Part shown: positions 1 to 5,191 of the stretch, in pieces | How the letters are laid out: every line of letters starts with the position of its first letter | Numbering within the stretch: the stretch's first letter is position 1 | Origin: an uncultured Erythrobacter sp. | GTDB lineage: Bacteria; Pseudomonadota; Alphaproteobacteria; Sphingomonadales; Sphingomonadaceae | NCBI GenBank assembly: GCA_947258465.1 | Contig: CAMYIQ010000160.1 | Location: forward strand, 1-5,191 | Direction: 5' to 3' | Length of the DNA: 5,191 nucleotides | Translations under genes and position numbers: made by a program | Notes under the pieces: model-generated | What the model was told of the DNA's origin: nothing | Database searches by the model: none | The model's input: the letters and a program-made list of their open reading frames with translations, nothing else

Positions 1-106
1 GCATGACGAAGAGGCCCAGGCCGAGCAACAATGCGAACCACGCGGCCACGCCCCATTTGAAGGCGGGGTGGCTGCTGATCGGCGCAGTGCGTTTGGCGGC
101 AGTCAT
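1..106 (-). CDS. Unidentified membrane protein, N-terminal fragment (runs off left edge)
   Basis: The reverse strand opens with ATG at 106-104 and stays open to the window edge, giving 35 codons. The peptide begins MTAAKRTAPISSHPAFKWG and then enters a hydrophobic stretch (VAAWFALLLGLGLFVM), so it reads as a short cytoplasmic N-terminus followed by a first membrane span or signal anchor. Codon third positions are GC-rich, as in the neighbouring genes. The start lies 11 bases after the stop (120-118) of the frame-corrected glycosyltransferase, and both genes read leftward, so they very likely form one transcription unit. Only a weak purine-rich stretch (GGGTAAG) precedes the start. The family cannot be identified from so little sequence. 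A membrane component of the same glycan or exosortase-type locus is an inference from position only. Confidence 0.7.
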   Translation of the reverse strand, partial: MTAAKRTAPISSHPAFKWGVAAWFALLLGLGLFVM

Positions 107-117
107 CGCTTACCCAA

Positions 118-308
118 TTACCCGTTCAATGCGGCTCCTGCGGCCGCGGAAGATTCGTTTCCTAGCAGATCTTGGTAAACGGCCCGATAACGATCGATGT
201 TTCGCGCCCAATCGTGGTTTTCGGCGACATGGATCCGTCCGGCCTCGCGCATGCCAGGCCAGCGATATTTCTCGTCGATGAAGCGCGCCAGCGCTGCGGC
301 GATCGCCG
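118..308 (-). pseudogene. Displaced, out-of-frame C-terminus of the glycosyltransferase
   Basis: From 306 down to the TAA at 120-118 a second reverse-strand frame encodes AIAAALARFIDEKY, then RWPGMREAGRIHVAENHDWA, then RNIDRYRAVYQDLL and a short Ala-rich end. This is the expected GT-B ending: the "M-R-E-x-G-R ... W ... Y-x-x-x-Y" helices that follow the FPPDDP segment in GT4 enzymes. Joining it to the upstream frame needs one base added at about 307-311, where the reverse strand reads CCCCGG. Restoring one C or G there gives DDPP-AIAAAL or DDPR-AIAAAL and a protein of about 411 residues. The restored stop lies 11 bases before the next start codon (106), which fits ordinary operon spacing. The cause may be a real mutation or a sequencing or assembly error in a short C/G run. 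Confidence 0.85.
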
Positions 309-1352
309 GGGATCGTCGGGCGGAAACAGCAATCCGGTCACGCCGTCTTCGATCAGCTCGCGATGTCCGCCGACATCGCTCGCCGCGACGATCCGCTGCT
401 GCGCCATCGCCTCCAGTGGTTTCAGCGGAGTCACCAGATCGGTCAGACGCGATTTTTTGCGCGGATAGGCGAGCACGTCGACGAGCGAATAATACCGCTC
501 GACTTCGGAATGCGGGACGCGCCCGGTGAAGACGATTGTCTCCCCGGCCGAAGACGCGGCAGCCTGCGCCCGCAGTGCTTCGTCCATCGGCCCGCTACCC
601 ACCAGCAACAATTGGGCAGCCGGGTGGTGCTCGTGCAGCAGGGGCATGGCCGCGATCAGATCGTCGAGCCCCTCATAATCGTAGAAGCTGCCGATAAAGC
701 CGATCACCGGCCCCCTGCCAATGCCGATCGCTTCGGCCAGTGCGCCATCGCGCGGCGGGGCATCGCCGAACAAGGTGAGATCGACACCATTGGGCGAAAG
801 ATCGATCTTGGCGCTATCATGGCCGCGCGCCACCAGATCGTCGCGTAGCCCCGCGCAAATGGTGAAGACTGCATCGGCCCCGGCCACCACCCGGTTCTCG
901 AGCGACCGGGTGAGGCGGTATCTGAGCGATCCTTCGCGTCCCGTCCCGTTGCCGACAGCGGCATCTTCCCAGAACGCGCGGATTTCGTAGACGAAGGGCA
1001 AGCCCAGTCGGCGCGCCGCCCGTAGTCCCGCCATGCCGCACAGCGCGGGCGAATGGGCGTGCAGAATGTCGGGGCGCCAATCGGCGGCCAGTTCCTCGAT
1101 ACCCTTTCGCAGCGATTCGATTTCGCGCCATTCGCGCAGACCCGGCGGGCCGGAGGGGATATCGCTAACCCGGTGGAAGGTAAGCCCTTCGACCTCTTCG
1201 ATTGCCGGACCGTCTTTCGAATGGCGCGCGCCGGTAATGCCGCGAACCTCCATGCCCGCAGCGCGCAGGCTTTTCAGGATAGCGCGCGTGCGAAAGGTAT
1301 AGCCACTGTGCAGCGGCAGAGAATGGTCGAGGACATGCAGAATGCGGGTCAT
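162..1352 (-). CDS. Exosortase A-associated GT4-like glycosyltransferase, frameshifted near its C-terminus
   Basis: Probably transfers a sugar from a nucleotide donor to a lipid-linked glycan on the cytoplasmic face of the inner membrane. The N-terminus MTRILHVLDHSLPLHSGYTF is characteristic of the PEP-CTERM/exosortase A-associated glycosyltransferases (TIGR04063-like, by recognition). Residues 1-200 resemble the GT4 acceptor domain, including DILHAHSPALCG near 95-106. Residues 215-345 form the donor-binding half: GFIGSFYDYEGLDDL at 218, LLLVGSGPMDEAL at 248, and LVTPLKPLEAMAQ with SDVGGHRELI at 306-334. The first Glu of the usual E-x7-E motif is absent, and E314 is kept. After P348 the frame breaks, and the last 48 residues, up to TAG at 162-164, are unlike the family. 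The correct C-terminus sits in another frame and would give about 411 residues. It is transcribed divergently from the small membrane protein and ligase genes. The family assignment is solid; whether this copy is functional is open. Confidence 0.88.
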   Translation of the reverse strand: MTRILHVLDHSLPLHSGYTFRTRAILKSLRAAGMEVRGITGARHSKDGPAIEEVEGLTFHRVSDIPSGPPGLREWREIESLRKGIEELAADWRPDILHAHSPALCGMAGLRAARRLGLPFVYEIRAFWEDAAVGNGTGREGSLRYRLTRSLENRVVAGADAVFTICAGLRDDLVARGHDSAKIDLSPNGVDLTLFGDAPPRDGALAEAIGIGRGPVIGFIGSFYDYEGLDDLIAAMPLLHEHHPAAQLLLVGSGPMDEALRAQAAASSAGETIVFTGRVPHSEVERYYSLVDVLAYPRKKSRLTDLVTPLKPLEAMAQQRIVAASDVGGHRELIEDGVTGLLFPPDDPRRSPQRWRASSTRNIAGLACARPDGSMSPKTTIGRETSIVIGPFTKIC

Positions 1353-1433
1353 GGGATCGCCGATGTGACACAGTACACTTAACGCCGCGTCAACCCCGGT
1401 GCATTAGGGGTTCATGCGAGAAAGCACCCCATA
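1353..1433. promoter_or_regulatory. Divergent intergenic region between the glycosyltransferase and ligase transcription units
   Basis: These 81 bases separate two divergent start codons and should hold both promoters. On the reverse strand TTGACG (1393-1388) is a good -35 candidate for the glycosyltransferase, but no convincing -10 lies 16-18 bases further on (TGTCAC at 17). For the forward unit I see no clear sigma-70 boxes and no sigma-54 (TGGC/TTGCA-type) element. An inverted repeat AACCCC (1392-1397) / GGGGTT (1407-1412) overlaps the -35 candidate and could be an operator. The promoter role is inferred from layout. Confidence 0.35.
1392..1412. repeat. Inverted repeat AACCCC-N9-GGGGTT in the divergent promoter region
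   Basis: Two perfect 6-base arms (1392-1397 and 1407-1412) are separated by nine bases, about one and a half helical turns centre to centre. The repeat lies between divergent starts and overlaps the TTGACG candidate -35 of the leftward gene. It could be a binding site for a dimeric regulator. A terminator is unlikely because no gene ends here and no T-run follows. A 6-bp repeat can also arise by chance in GC-rich DNA. Confidence 0.3.
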
Positions 1434-1616
1434 GTGATCGATTACCTCGCCCTCGGACTGACTCATGCGCTGATCCTCATCGGGATATTGCGCGTGATTG
1501 CGCGCGATGAACTCGATCGCGAGGATCCGCCCGGTTCCGAATCTGCAGGGGACAAGCCCAAAGGACGCGCGGCCCGTCGTGCGCGCCGCGAGCGGGGCGG
1601 AGCCTCCGATGCTTGA
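1434..1616 (+). CDS. Small single-span membrane protein coupled to the ligase
   Basis: This 60-residue frame starts with GTG at 1434 and has no in-frame ATG near it. A GAGAAAG stretch about 10 bases upstream is a weak ribosome-binding candidate. Residues 3-23 (DYLALGLTHALILIGILRVIA) form one membrane span. It is followed by an acidic turn (RDELDREDPP) and a very basic tail rich in Arg, Lys and Ala (KPKGRAARRARRERGG), which would sit in the cytoplasm. Codon third positions are GC-rich throughout. Its TGA overlaps the ligase start in the arrangement ATGCTTGA (1609-1616), a typical sign of translational coupling. The family and function are not identified. By position it may be an accessory or assembly partner of the ligase. 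It is too short for homology to be judged by eye, so the main support is codon bias, topology and the tight overlap. Confidence 0.65.
   Translation: MIDYLALGLTHALILIGILRVIARDELDREDPPGSESAGDKPKGRAARRARRERGGASDA
1597..1611 (+). promoter_or_regulatory. Ribosome-binding site that fixes the ligase start
   Basis: A GGAG core at 1599-1602 lies six bases before the ATG at 1609-1611, inside the end of the small upstream gene. This supports ATG 1609 over the in-frame ATG codons at 1498 and 1507, which would add residues with no family resemblance that overlap the small gene in another frame. CGGAG-C-CTCCG (1598-1608) is a perfect 5-bp hairpin with a one-base loop covering this site. Such a loop is too tight to form as drawn, so its effect is doubtful. 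Confidence 0.6.
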
Positions 1617-2976
1617 CCTGGCCTTGTTCCTGTTCGTGATGGCGCTCTTTGCGCTCGGACTCCGGCGTCCTTTCGTCTGGGTGCTGGCCTATCTTTACAT
1701 CGACATCCTCGCCCCGCAGAAGATCGGCTGGACGCTGACCCCGCTGCTCCCGATTTCCCTCATCGCCTTCGTCCTGGCCTTTGTCGGATGGGCGGTGACA
1801 GACACGAAATCGCAGATCCGCTTCACCTTGCGCCAAGGTATCATGGTCGTTTTTCTCGGCTGGTGTTTCCTCACGCTGCAATGGGCCGATTTTCCCGTGG
1901 AGGCAGCCACCAAATGGGAATGGGTCTGGCGTGCGCTGGTCTTCGCGATCTTCCTGCCTTTCACCCTGATCACCCGGCTCAGGATCGAAATTGCGACGCT
2001 GGTGGTGACGCTGACCGCGGGGGCGATAATCATTTCGGCAGGGCTCAAGACCGCGCTCGGCGGCGGAGGGTACGGTAGCCTCTATTTCTTCGTGAACGAC
2101 AATTCGAACATTTATGAAAGTTCGACACTCGTCACGGTGGCCATCGCGCTGATCCCGATCATCTGGTGGTTCATGAACCATGGCCGGATCTTCCCGCCCG
2201 ACTGGCGCGTGAGGCTGTTCGGCTGGGCGCTCATCTTTGCCTGCCTGCTGATCCCGGTGGGGACCGAGGCGCGCACGGGCCTCCTGTGCATCGGCGTGCT
2301 CGCGCTGTTGTTGCTGCGCGATGTCAAACGGCGGATGGCCTTCATTATCGGGGGGGCGGCGCTGGTGCTGGTCGCGGCGCCATTCCTGCCGCAAAGCTAT
2401 TACGAGCGCATGGGGCTGATAGCCGGGCATGAGGAAGATCAGTCCGCCTCGACTCGGCTCGCTGTGTGGGGCTGGACTTATGAATACGCGCTGGAAAACC
2501 CCCTGGGCGGCGGGTTCGATTCCTATCGTGGCAACGAATTTGCCTATCGCTTGCCGCAGGTGCGCGAAGAGGGCAGCAGCACAATGGTCGAATACAAGGA
2601 CGTGGTCGACCGCGCGCGCGCGTTTCATTCGTCGGTCTTCGAGGTGCTGGGCGAACAGGGATGGCCGGGCCTGTTCCTGTGGCTCTGGCTACATGCCAGC
2701 GGGCTTTGGCAGATGGAGAAGATCCGCCGCCGCTGGCGCGGGCGCGAAGGGGCGAGCTGGCAATCGCCGCTGGCAAGCGCGTTGCAGATGGCGCAGGTCA
2801 TCGCGCTGGTGGGATCGCTGTTCCAGGGCATCGCCTATCAGCCGGTGGTGCTGCTGATCATCAGCCTGCAATGCGGGTTGTGGGCTTACCTCAATCGCTG
2901 CGATGATGCCGCCGCGCCGCGCCGTTCGCGCAGGCGCGCCGCCCAGCGTTCCGAACCCCAGCGCGCCACCAGCTGA
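1609..2976 (+). CDS. Exosortase A-associated O-glycosylation ligase (Wzy/WaaL-like)
   Basis: A polytopic inner-membrane enzyme of 455 residues expected to polymerise a lipid-linked glycan or transfer it to an acceptor in the periplasm. It resembles the probable O-glycosylation ligases associated with exosortase A (TIGR03097-like, by recognition). The start LDLALFLFVMALFALGLRRP followed by VLAYLYIDILAPQKIGW (residues 25-41) is typical of that group. Several membrane spans are visible, at about 2-17, 46-62, 77-90, 108-124, 127-145, 172-189, 203-217, 224-236, 245-260, 352-366 and 393-425. Wzy_C/WaaL-type signatures are TEARTG (219-224, R222), STRLAVWGW with ENPLGGGFDSY (281-306), and HSSVFEVLGEQGWPG (340-354, H340), which follow the order of the family's periplasmic Arg and His motifs. 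After about residue 430 an Arg/Ala-rich tail extends, and its last 91 bases lie antisense to the end of the next gene. Translation is coupled to the small gene upstream. The acceptor is unknown. Confidence 0.9.
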   Translation: MLDLALFLFVMALFALGLRRPFVWVLAYLYIDILAPQKIGWTLTPLLPISLIAFVLAFVGWAVTDTKSQIRFTLRQGIMVVFLGWCFLTLQWADFPVEAATKWEWVWRALVFAIFLPFTLITRLRIEIATLVVTLTAGAIIISAGLKTALGGGGYGSLYFFVNDNSNIYESSTLVTVAIALIPIIWWFMNHGRIFPPDWRVRLFGWALIFACLLIPVGTEARTGLLCIGVLALLLLRDVKRRMAFIIGGAALVLVAAPFLPQSYYERMGLIAGHEEDQSASTRLAVWGWTYEYALENPLGGGFDSYRGNEFAYRLPQVREEGSSTMVEYKDVVDRARAFHSSVFEVLGEQGWPGLFLWLWLHASGLWQMEKIRRRWRGREGASWQSPLASALQMAQVIALVGSLFQGIAYQPVVLLIISLQCGLWAYLNRCDDAAAPRRSRRRAAQRSEPQRATS

Positions 2977-4883
2977 TCGAATGCTTCGCGCTCGGCCCCC
3001 TCGAGCGAGGCGTAGTTCCGGCATCGGCCTTGCGCAGTCACGCAGGCCGCGCCGCTGTCGAGCCTCAGCGAGATGACGCCTAGTCGCCGGTCGGCCATGC
3101 CGATGGCTGTGGGCGATTCGAGCGGGCCGATATGCAGGAAGGGCTCGAAAATCGGCTCCTCCGACACCTCGGCCCCGAGCATCCGCAGAATGATCCGCCG
3201 GTAATCGCTCAGGGAAATGGGTGCGGAAACGCCCGCCAGCGGTCGATTGCTGGCGAAAAAGGTCGCGTTCTGGCGATCATTGATGATGTGGCCATGCCCC
3301 AGGAACCCTTCTTCGAACAGCGCCTCTCCATGGTCGCCGGTGACCACCAGGACCGTATCGTCCCATACGCCCATAGACTGGAGGCGATCGATGAGGCGCC
3401 CGAGTGCGGCATCGCTGTAGGCCACCGCGTTCCAATAGGTTCTCTGGAGCGCGTCCCGGTTCTCCGCGCTGATCTGGCCGCGTTCCAGCGGCGGGCGCGC
3501 GAAGCGTTCGGGCACCCCCTTATGGTGATAGGGGAAATGCGGAGTCTGGAAGTTGAGGTAGACGAATTGCGGCGTCGCCCAGGTGGCGGGATCGCCCAGC
3601 AGGTCATCGAACCGGTCCAGCACGATGTTCTCGTCGATCAGCAATGAGCCTTGCGCGGCGAAGCTGAAAGCACGCTGCTCCTTGAGCAGTTCCGCATCGA
3701 CGAAATGATCGGCGGCCTCGCGCATTCCGACCGCTTCCGAAATACCGCCGAAATCTTCCGGCTGGCCCGAGAACACGCCGATTTCGTAGCCGCTCCGGTC
3801 GAGTTCGCGGAACAGGCTCGGCGAGCCCGGAGGAACGACCAGACTACCGGCGAATAGCGATTTGAGTGAGGCAGTGGTGAAGCCGACATGGCTATAGGCG
3901 GGGGCGATGGCGCCGCCCTGCGCGGCCACCCGGGCAAGATTCGGGGCGACCATTTGCCCGTCGATCTGTTTTCCCAGCACGTCCGCCCGGGTGCTTTCGA
4001 GCACTACGATGACGAGATGCGGTTTTTCGCCGCTCAACGGCGTTTCGGGAAGAATGCCGGGAACGGGGACGAGCGCGAGGTCGCCGCCATACCCATCCTC
4101 GTCGATGCCATTGCCGGGCACGTCCAGCGCAAGCGGATGGCGCGCTTCGTCGAAGGGGTGCGGGTCGATCACGCGCCCCGCCAGCCCATAGCCGTCGCCA
4201 TCGAAATCGCTCGCCAGCGAGAGCAGGTCGCCCAGCGCCTGCCAGGCCATGATGCGCTCCAGCCCGCGTGCCCCATCCCCGCCGATCCGCGGAATGACGA
4301 GCAGCCCGCCTATAAGCAAAAGCCATATGGCAGCGACCTTATGCCATCCGGGCCTGGTGGCCTCAAGCGCGGGCTGCGGCCCGGTCAGCCGATGCAGCAA
4401 CCGGGCCGCGACCCACCATGCGAAGAGGAAGGCGGCGAGGGCTACCAGCCCCAGCATGATTTCGTTTTTGGCGAAGAGCAGCGCGTCGGTGGCGCTTCCC
4501 CCTCCCAACTGCTTGAGCAGGGCGAAGCTGACCGCATCGCTGAAATAGGAGTGCAATTGGTACTGGAGGCTCAGGATCAGCAGACTTATCCCGCCGTAAA
4601 GAAAGGCGAAATGCAGAACCGCCGCCTGTGCGCCCGAGGATCTAGCGAGCCTCGCCGCGATTTTCCATGCCAGCAGCGCGATGGCGAGCTGGGCGAGCAC
4701 GAAGCCCAGAGCGAAGAGGGCGATCTCGCCAGGGGTGTCGACTGCACTCGACTGCCCGAAGCCGCCGGTGAAGACACCGAACTTGCGGTTCGCGACAAGG
4801 AGCTCGGCGAGCGCGACAATCGCCGCTACCAGCGGAACCCCGATTGCGGGGCGAAGCAATCCAGTAACCATCCGTCCCGCCAT
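2886..4883 (-). CDS. Membrane-anchored sulfatase-like phosphotransferase (LTA synthase-like plan)
   Basis: A 665-residue inner-membrane enzyme of the alkaline phosphatase/sulfatase superfamily. Five membrane spans (about 13-30, 53-75, 89-109, 141-162, 182-198) precede a periplasmic catalytic domain, as in lipoteichoic acid synthase. Candidate metal ligands and nucleophile are E296 in VVLESTRAD, T336/T337 in HVGFTTASLKSLFAG, D517/H518 in VVTGDHGE, and His residues at 449-454 and 530-532. The nucleophile site lacks the C/S-x-P-x-R of formylglycine sulfatases, which favours phospho-group transfer or hydrolysis (inference). The linker carries DFDGDGYG (226-233) and PGNGIDEDGYGG (256-267), a calcium-binding-like motif pair. 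The start at 4883 is chosen because GGGAGG (4892-4887) lies three bases upstream and the first span follows at once; the frame stays open upstream to 5156 without family-like sequence. The 3' end overlaps the convergent ligase gene by 91 bp. The substrate is unknown; glycan or lipid modification is suggested by the neighbours. Confidence 0.88.
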   Translation of the reverse strand: MAGRMVTGLLRPAIGVPLVAAIVALAELLVANRKFGVFTGGFGQSSAVDTPGEIALFALGFVLAQLAIALLAWKIAARLARSSGAQAAVLHFAFLYGGISLLILSLQYQLHSYFSDAVSFALLKQLGGGSATDALLFAKNEIMLGLVALAAFLFAWWVAARLLHRLTGPQPALEATRPGWHKVAAIWLLLIGGLLVIPRIGGDGARGLERIMAWQALGDLLSLASDFDGDGYGLAGRVIDPHPFDEARHPLALDVPGNGIDEDGYGGDLALVPVPGILPETPLSGEKPHLVIVVLESTRADVLGKQIDGQMVAPNLARVAAQGGAIAPAYSHVGFTTASLKSLFAGSLVVPPGSPSLFRELDRSGYEIGVFSGQPEDFGGISEAVGMREAADHFVDAELLKEQRAFSFAAQGSLLIDENIVLDRFDDLLGDPATWATPQFVYLNFQTPHFPYHHKGVPERFARPPLERGQISAENRDALQRTYWNAVAYSDAALGRLIDRLQSMGVWDDTVLVVTGDHGEALFEEGFLGHGHIINDRQNATFFASNRPLAGVSAPISLSDYRRIILRMLGAEVSEEPIFEPFLHIGPLESPTAIGMADRRLGVISLRLDSGAACVTAQGRCRNYASLEGAEREAFDQLVARWGSERWAARLRERRGAAASSQRLR

Positions 4884-5088
4884 GATCCTCCCGTTCCGCG
4901 GCGGCTCGTGCCCCCCTGATGCGACCATAGCGGTCGTGCGAATCGGCTCAATATGCACGGGCGCTTTCTCAACGACAGCAGAGGCTCGCCATGCCGTAGC
5001 GGCACATTCGATGCGGTTGCGCACCCTCTTTCCATGCGCCATGACACGCCTCGCATCGCGCGGCCGGAGTCGCGCGAAACCCACGTTT
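4884..5088. promoter_or_regulatory. Divergent intergenic region between the phosphotransferase and MaoC-like genes
   Basis: About 200 bases between two divergent genes, with mixed third-position bases in all frames, so probably non-coding. On the reverse strand TTGAGA (4972-4967) and CATATT (4955-4950) resemble promoter boxes but are only 11 bases apart, so they do not form a standard pair. A small inverted repeat CGACC (4922-4926) / GGTCG (4932-4936) is present. No strong promoter, riboswitch or terminator was recognised. Regulatory function is inferred from the head-to-head layout only. Confidence 0.25.
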
Positions 5089-5191
5089 GTGGATACAGGA
5101 GAGGCGCGCCGGAGCCCGCCGGATCTGGACGAGAAAGTCGGCGAAACCATCGGCACCAGCGAATGGGTCGAAATGAGCCAGGAACGGATCA
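5089..5191 (+). CDS. MaoC-like (R)-hydratase, N-terminal fragment (runs off right edge)
   Basis: The forward frame at the right edge reads PPDLDEKVGETIGTSEW (ending at 5166), then VEMSQERI to the end. This matches the N-terminus of MaoC/NodN-type dehydratases (hot-dog fold enoyl hydratases), where "D-L ... V-G ... S-x-W ... V-x-Q-E-R-I" precedes the catalytic "F-A-x-A-T-G-D-x-Q-x-I-H", which lies beyond the window. Such enzymes hydrate enoyl-CoA or related thioesters in the cytoplasm. Clear coding bias begins at about 5101. The start is uncertain: GTG 5089 is the nearest start codon in frame, with ATG 5041 and ATG 5011 as alternatives, and none has a good ribosome-binding site. AGGAG at 5097-5101 has no ATG, GTG or TTG at usable distance. 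The gene diverges from the phosphotransferase and is probably unrelated to the glycan locus. Confidence 0.7.
   Translation, partial: MDTGEARRSPPDLDEKVGETIGTSEWVEMSQERI

Noticed and set aside
3..281. Forward open frame at the left edge (92 codons)
   Set aside because: It lies opposite the partial membrane gene and the glycosyltransferase C-terminus and encodes an Arg-rich sequence without motifs.
1498..1608. N-terminal extension of the ligase to ATG 1498
   Set aside because: The extra residues are not ligase-like, overlap the small membrane gene in another frame, and ATG 1609 has a well-spaced GGAG.
2611..2622. Alternating CG run, possible Z-DNA
   Set aside because: Only 12 bases, and explained by Arg-Ala-Arg-Ala codons within the ligase in GC-rich DNA.
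1477..2628. Long open frame on the reverse strand opposite the ligase (383 codons)
   Set aside because: Its product is rich in Gln, His, Arg, Asp and Pro with no domain or membrane pattern, as expected opposite a GC-rich hydrophobic coding sequence. The forward frame is a clear ligase.
3888..4919. Long open frame on the forward strand opposite the phosphotransferase (343 codons)
   Set aside because: The product is a low-complexity Gln/Arg/Glu/Gly-rich sequence without motifs. The reverse frame has five membrane spans and catalytic motifs.
4950..4972. TTGAGA / CATATT promoter for the phosphotransferase
   Set aside because: The two boxes are 11 bases apart, too close for a standard sigma-70 promoter. 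Mentioned only as a weak possibility.
4884..5156. N-terminal extension of the phosphotransferase to an ATG at 5156
   Set aside because: The added 91 residues are Arg-rich without family resemblance, would overlap the MaoC-like gene antisense, and have no ribosome-binding site. ATG 4883 has GGGAGG upstream and is followed directly by the first membrane span.

Overview
The window looks like chromosomal DNA from a GC-rich alphaproteobacterium. Sphingomonadales or Erythrobacteraceae are the best guess, from GC-rich codon third positions, the gene families present and the style of the proteins. No RNA gene, mobile element, CRISPR array or phage gene was seen. The core is a piece of a surface-polysaccharide or protein-glycosylation locus of the type that accompanies exosortase A (XrtA / PEP-CTERM) systems. 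No exosortase or PEP-CTERM substrate lies in the window itself.

Layout from left to right. (1) Positions 1-106, minus: the first 35 codons of an unidentified membrane protein that runs off the left edge. (2) About 118-1352, minus: a GT-B fold, GT4-like glycosyltransferase of the exosortase A-associated type. Its reading frame is broken near 307-308, so the literal frame stops at 162 with a foreign-looking tail. The original C-terminus is intact in another frame and ends at 118, 11 bases before the membrane-protein start. (3) 1353-1433: a short divergent intergenic region with an inverted repeat. (4) 1434-1616, plus: a 60-residue single-span membrane protein that starts with GTG. (5) 1609-2976, plus: a polytopic Wzy/WaaL-like O-glycosylation ligase, overlapping the small gene by 8 bases. 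(6) 2886-4883, minus: a five-span membrane enzyme of the alkaline phosphatase/sulfatase superfamily, close in plan to lipoteichoic acid synthase. It overlaps the 3' end of the ligase tail to tail by 91 bp. (7) 4884 to about 5088: a second divergent intergenic region. (8) About 5089 to the right edge, plus: the N-terminus of a MaoC-like (R)-hydratase, probably outside the glycan locus.

How they may work together (inference): the glycosyltransferase adds a sugar to a lipid-linked glycan on the cytoplasmic face, and the ligase/polymerase polymerises or transfers the glycan on the periplasmic face. The membrane-anchored phosphatase-superfamily enzyme could decorate the glycan or lipid with a phospho-substituent. 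The points most worth a second look are the glycosyltransferase frameshift, the 91-bp antisense overlap, the Thr-type catalytic site combined with a calcium-binding-like linker in the LTA-synthase-like protein, and the translationally coupled small membrane protein.
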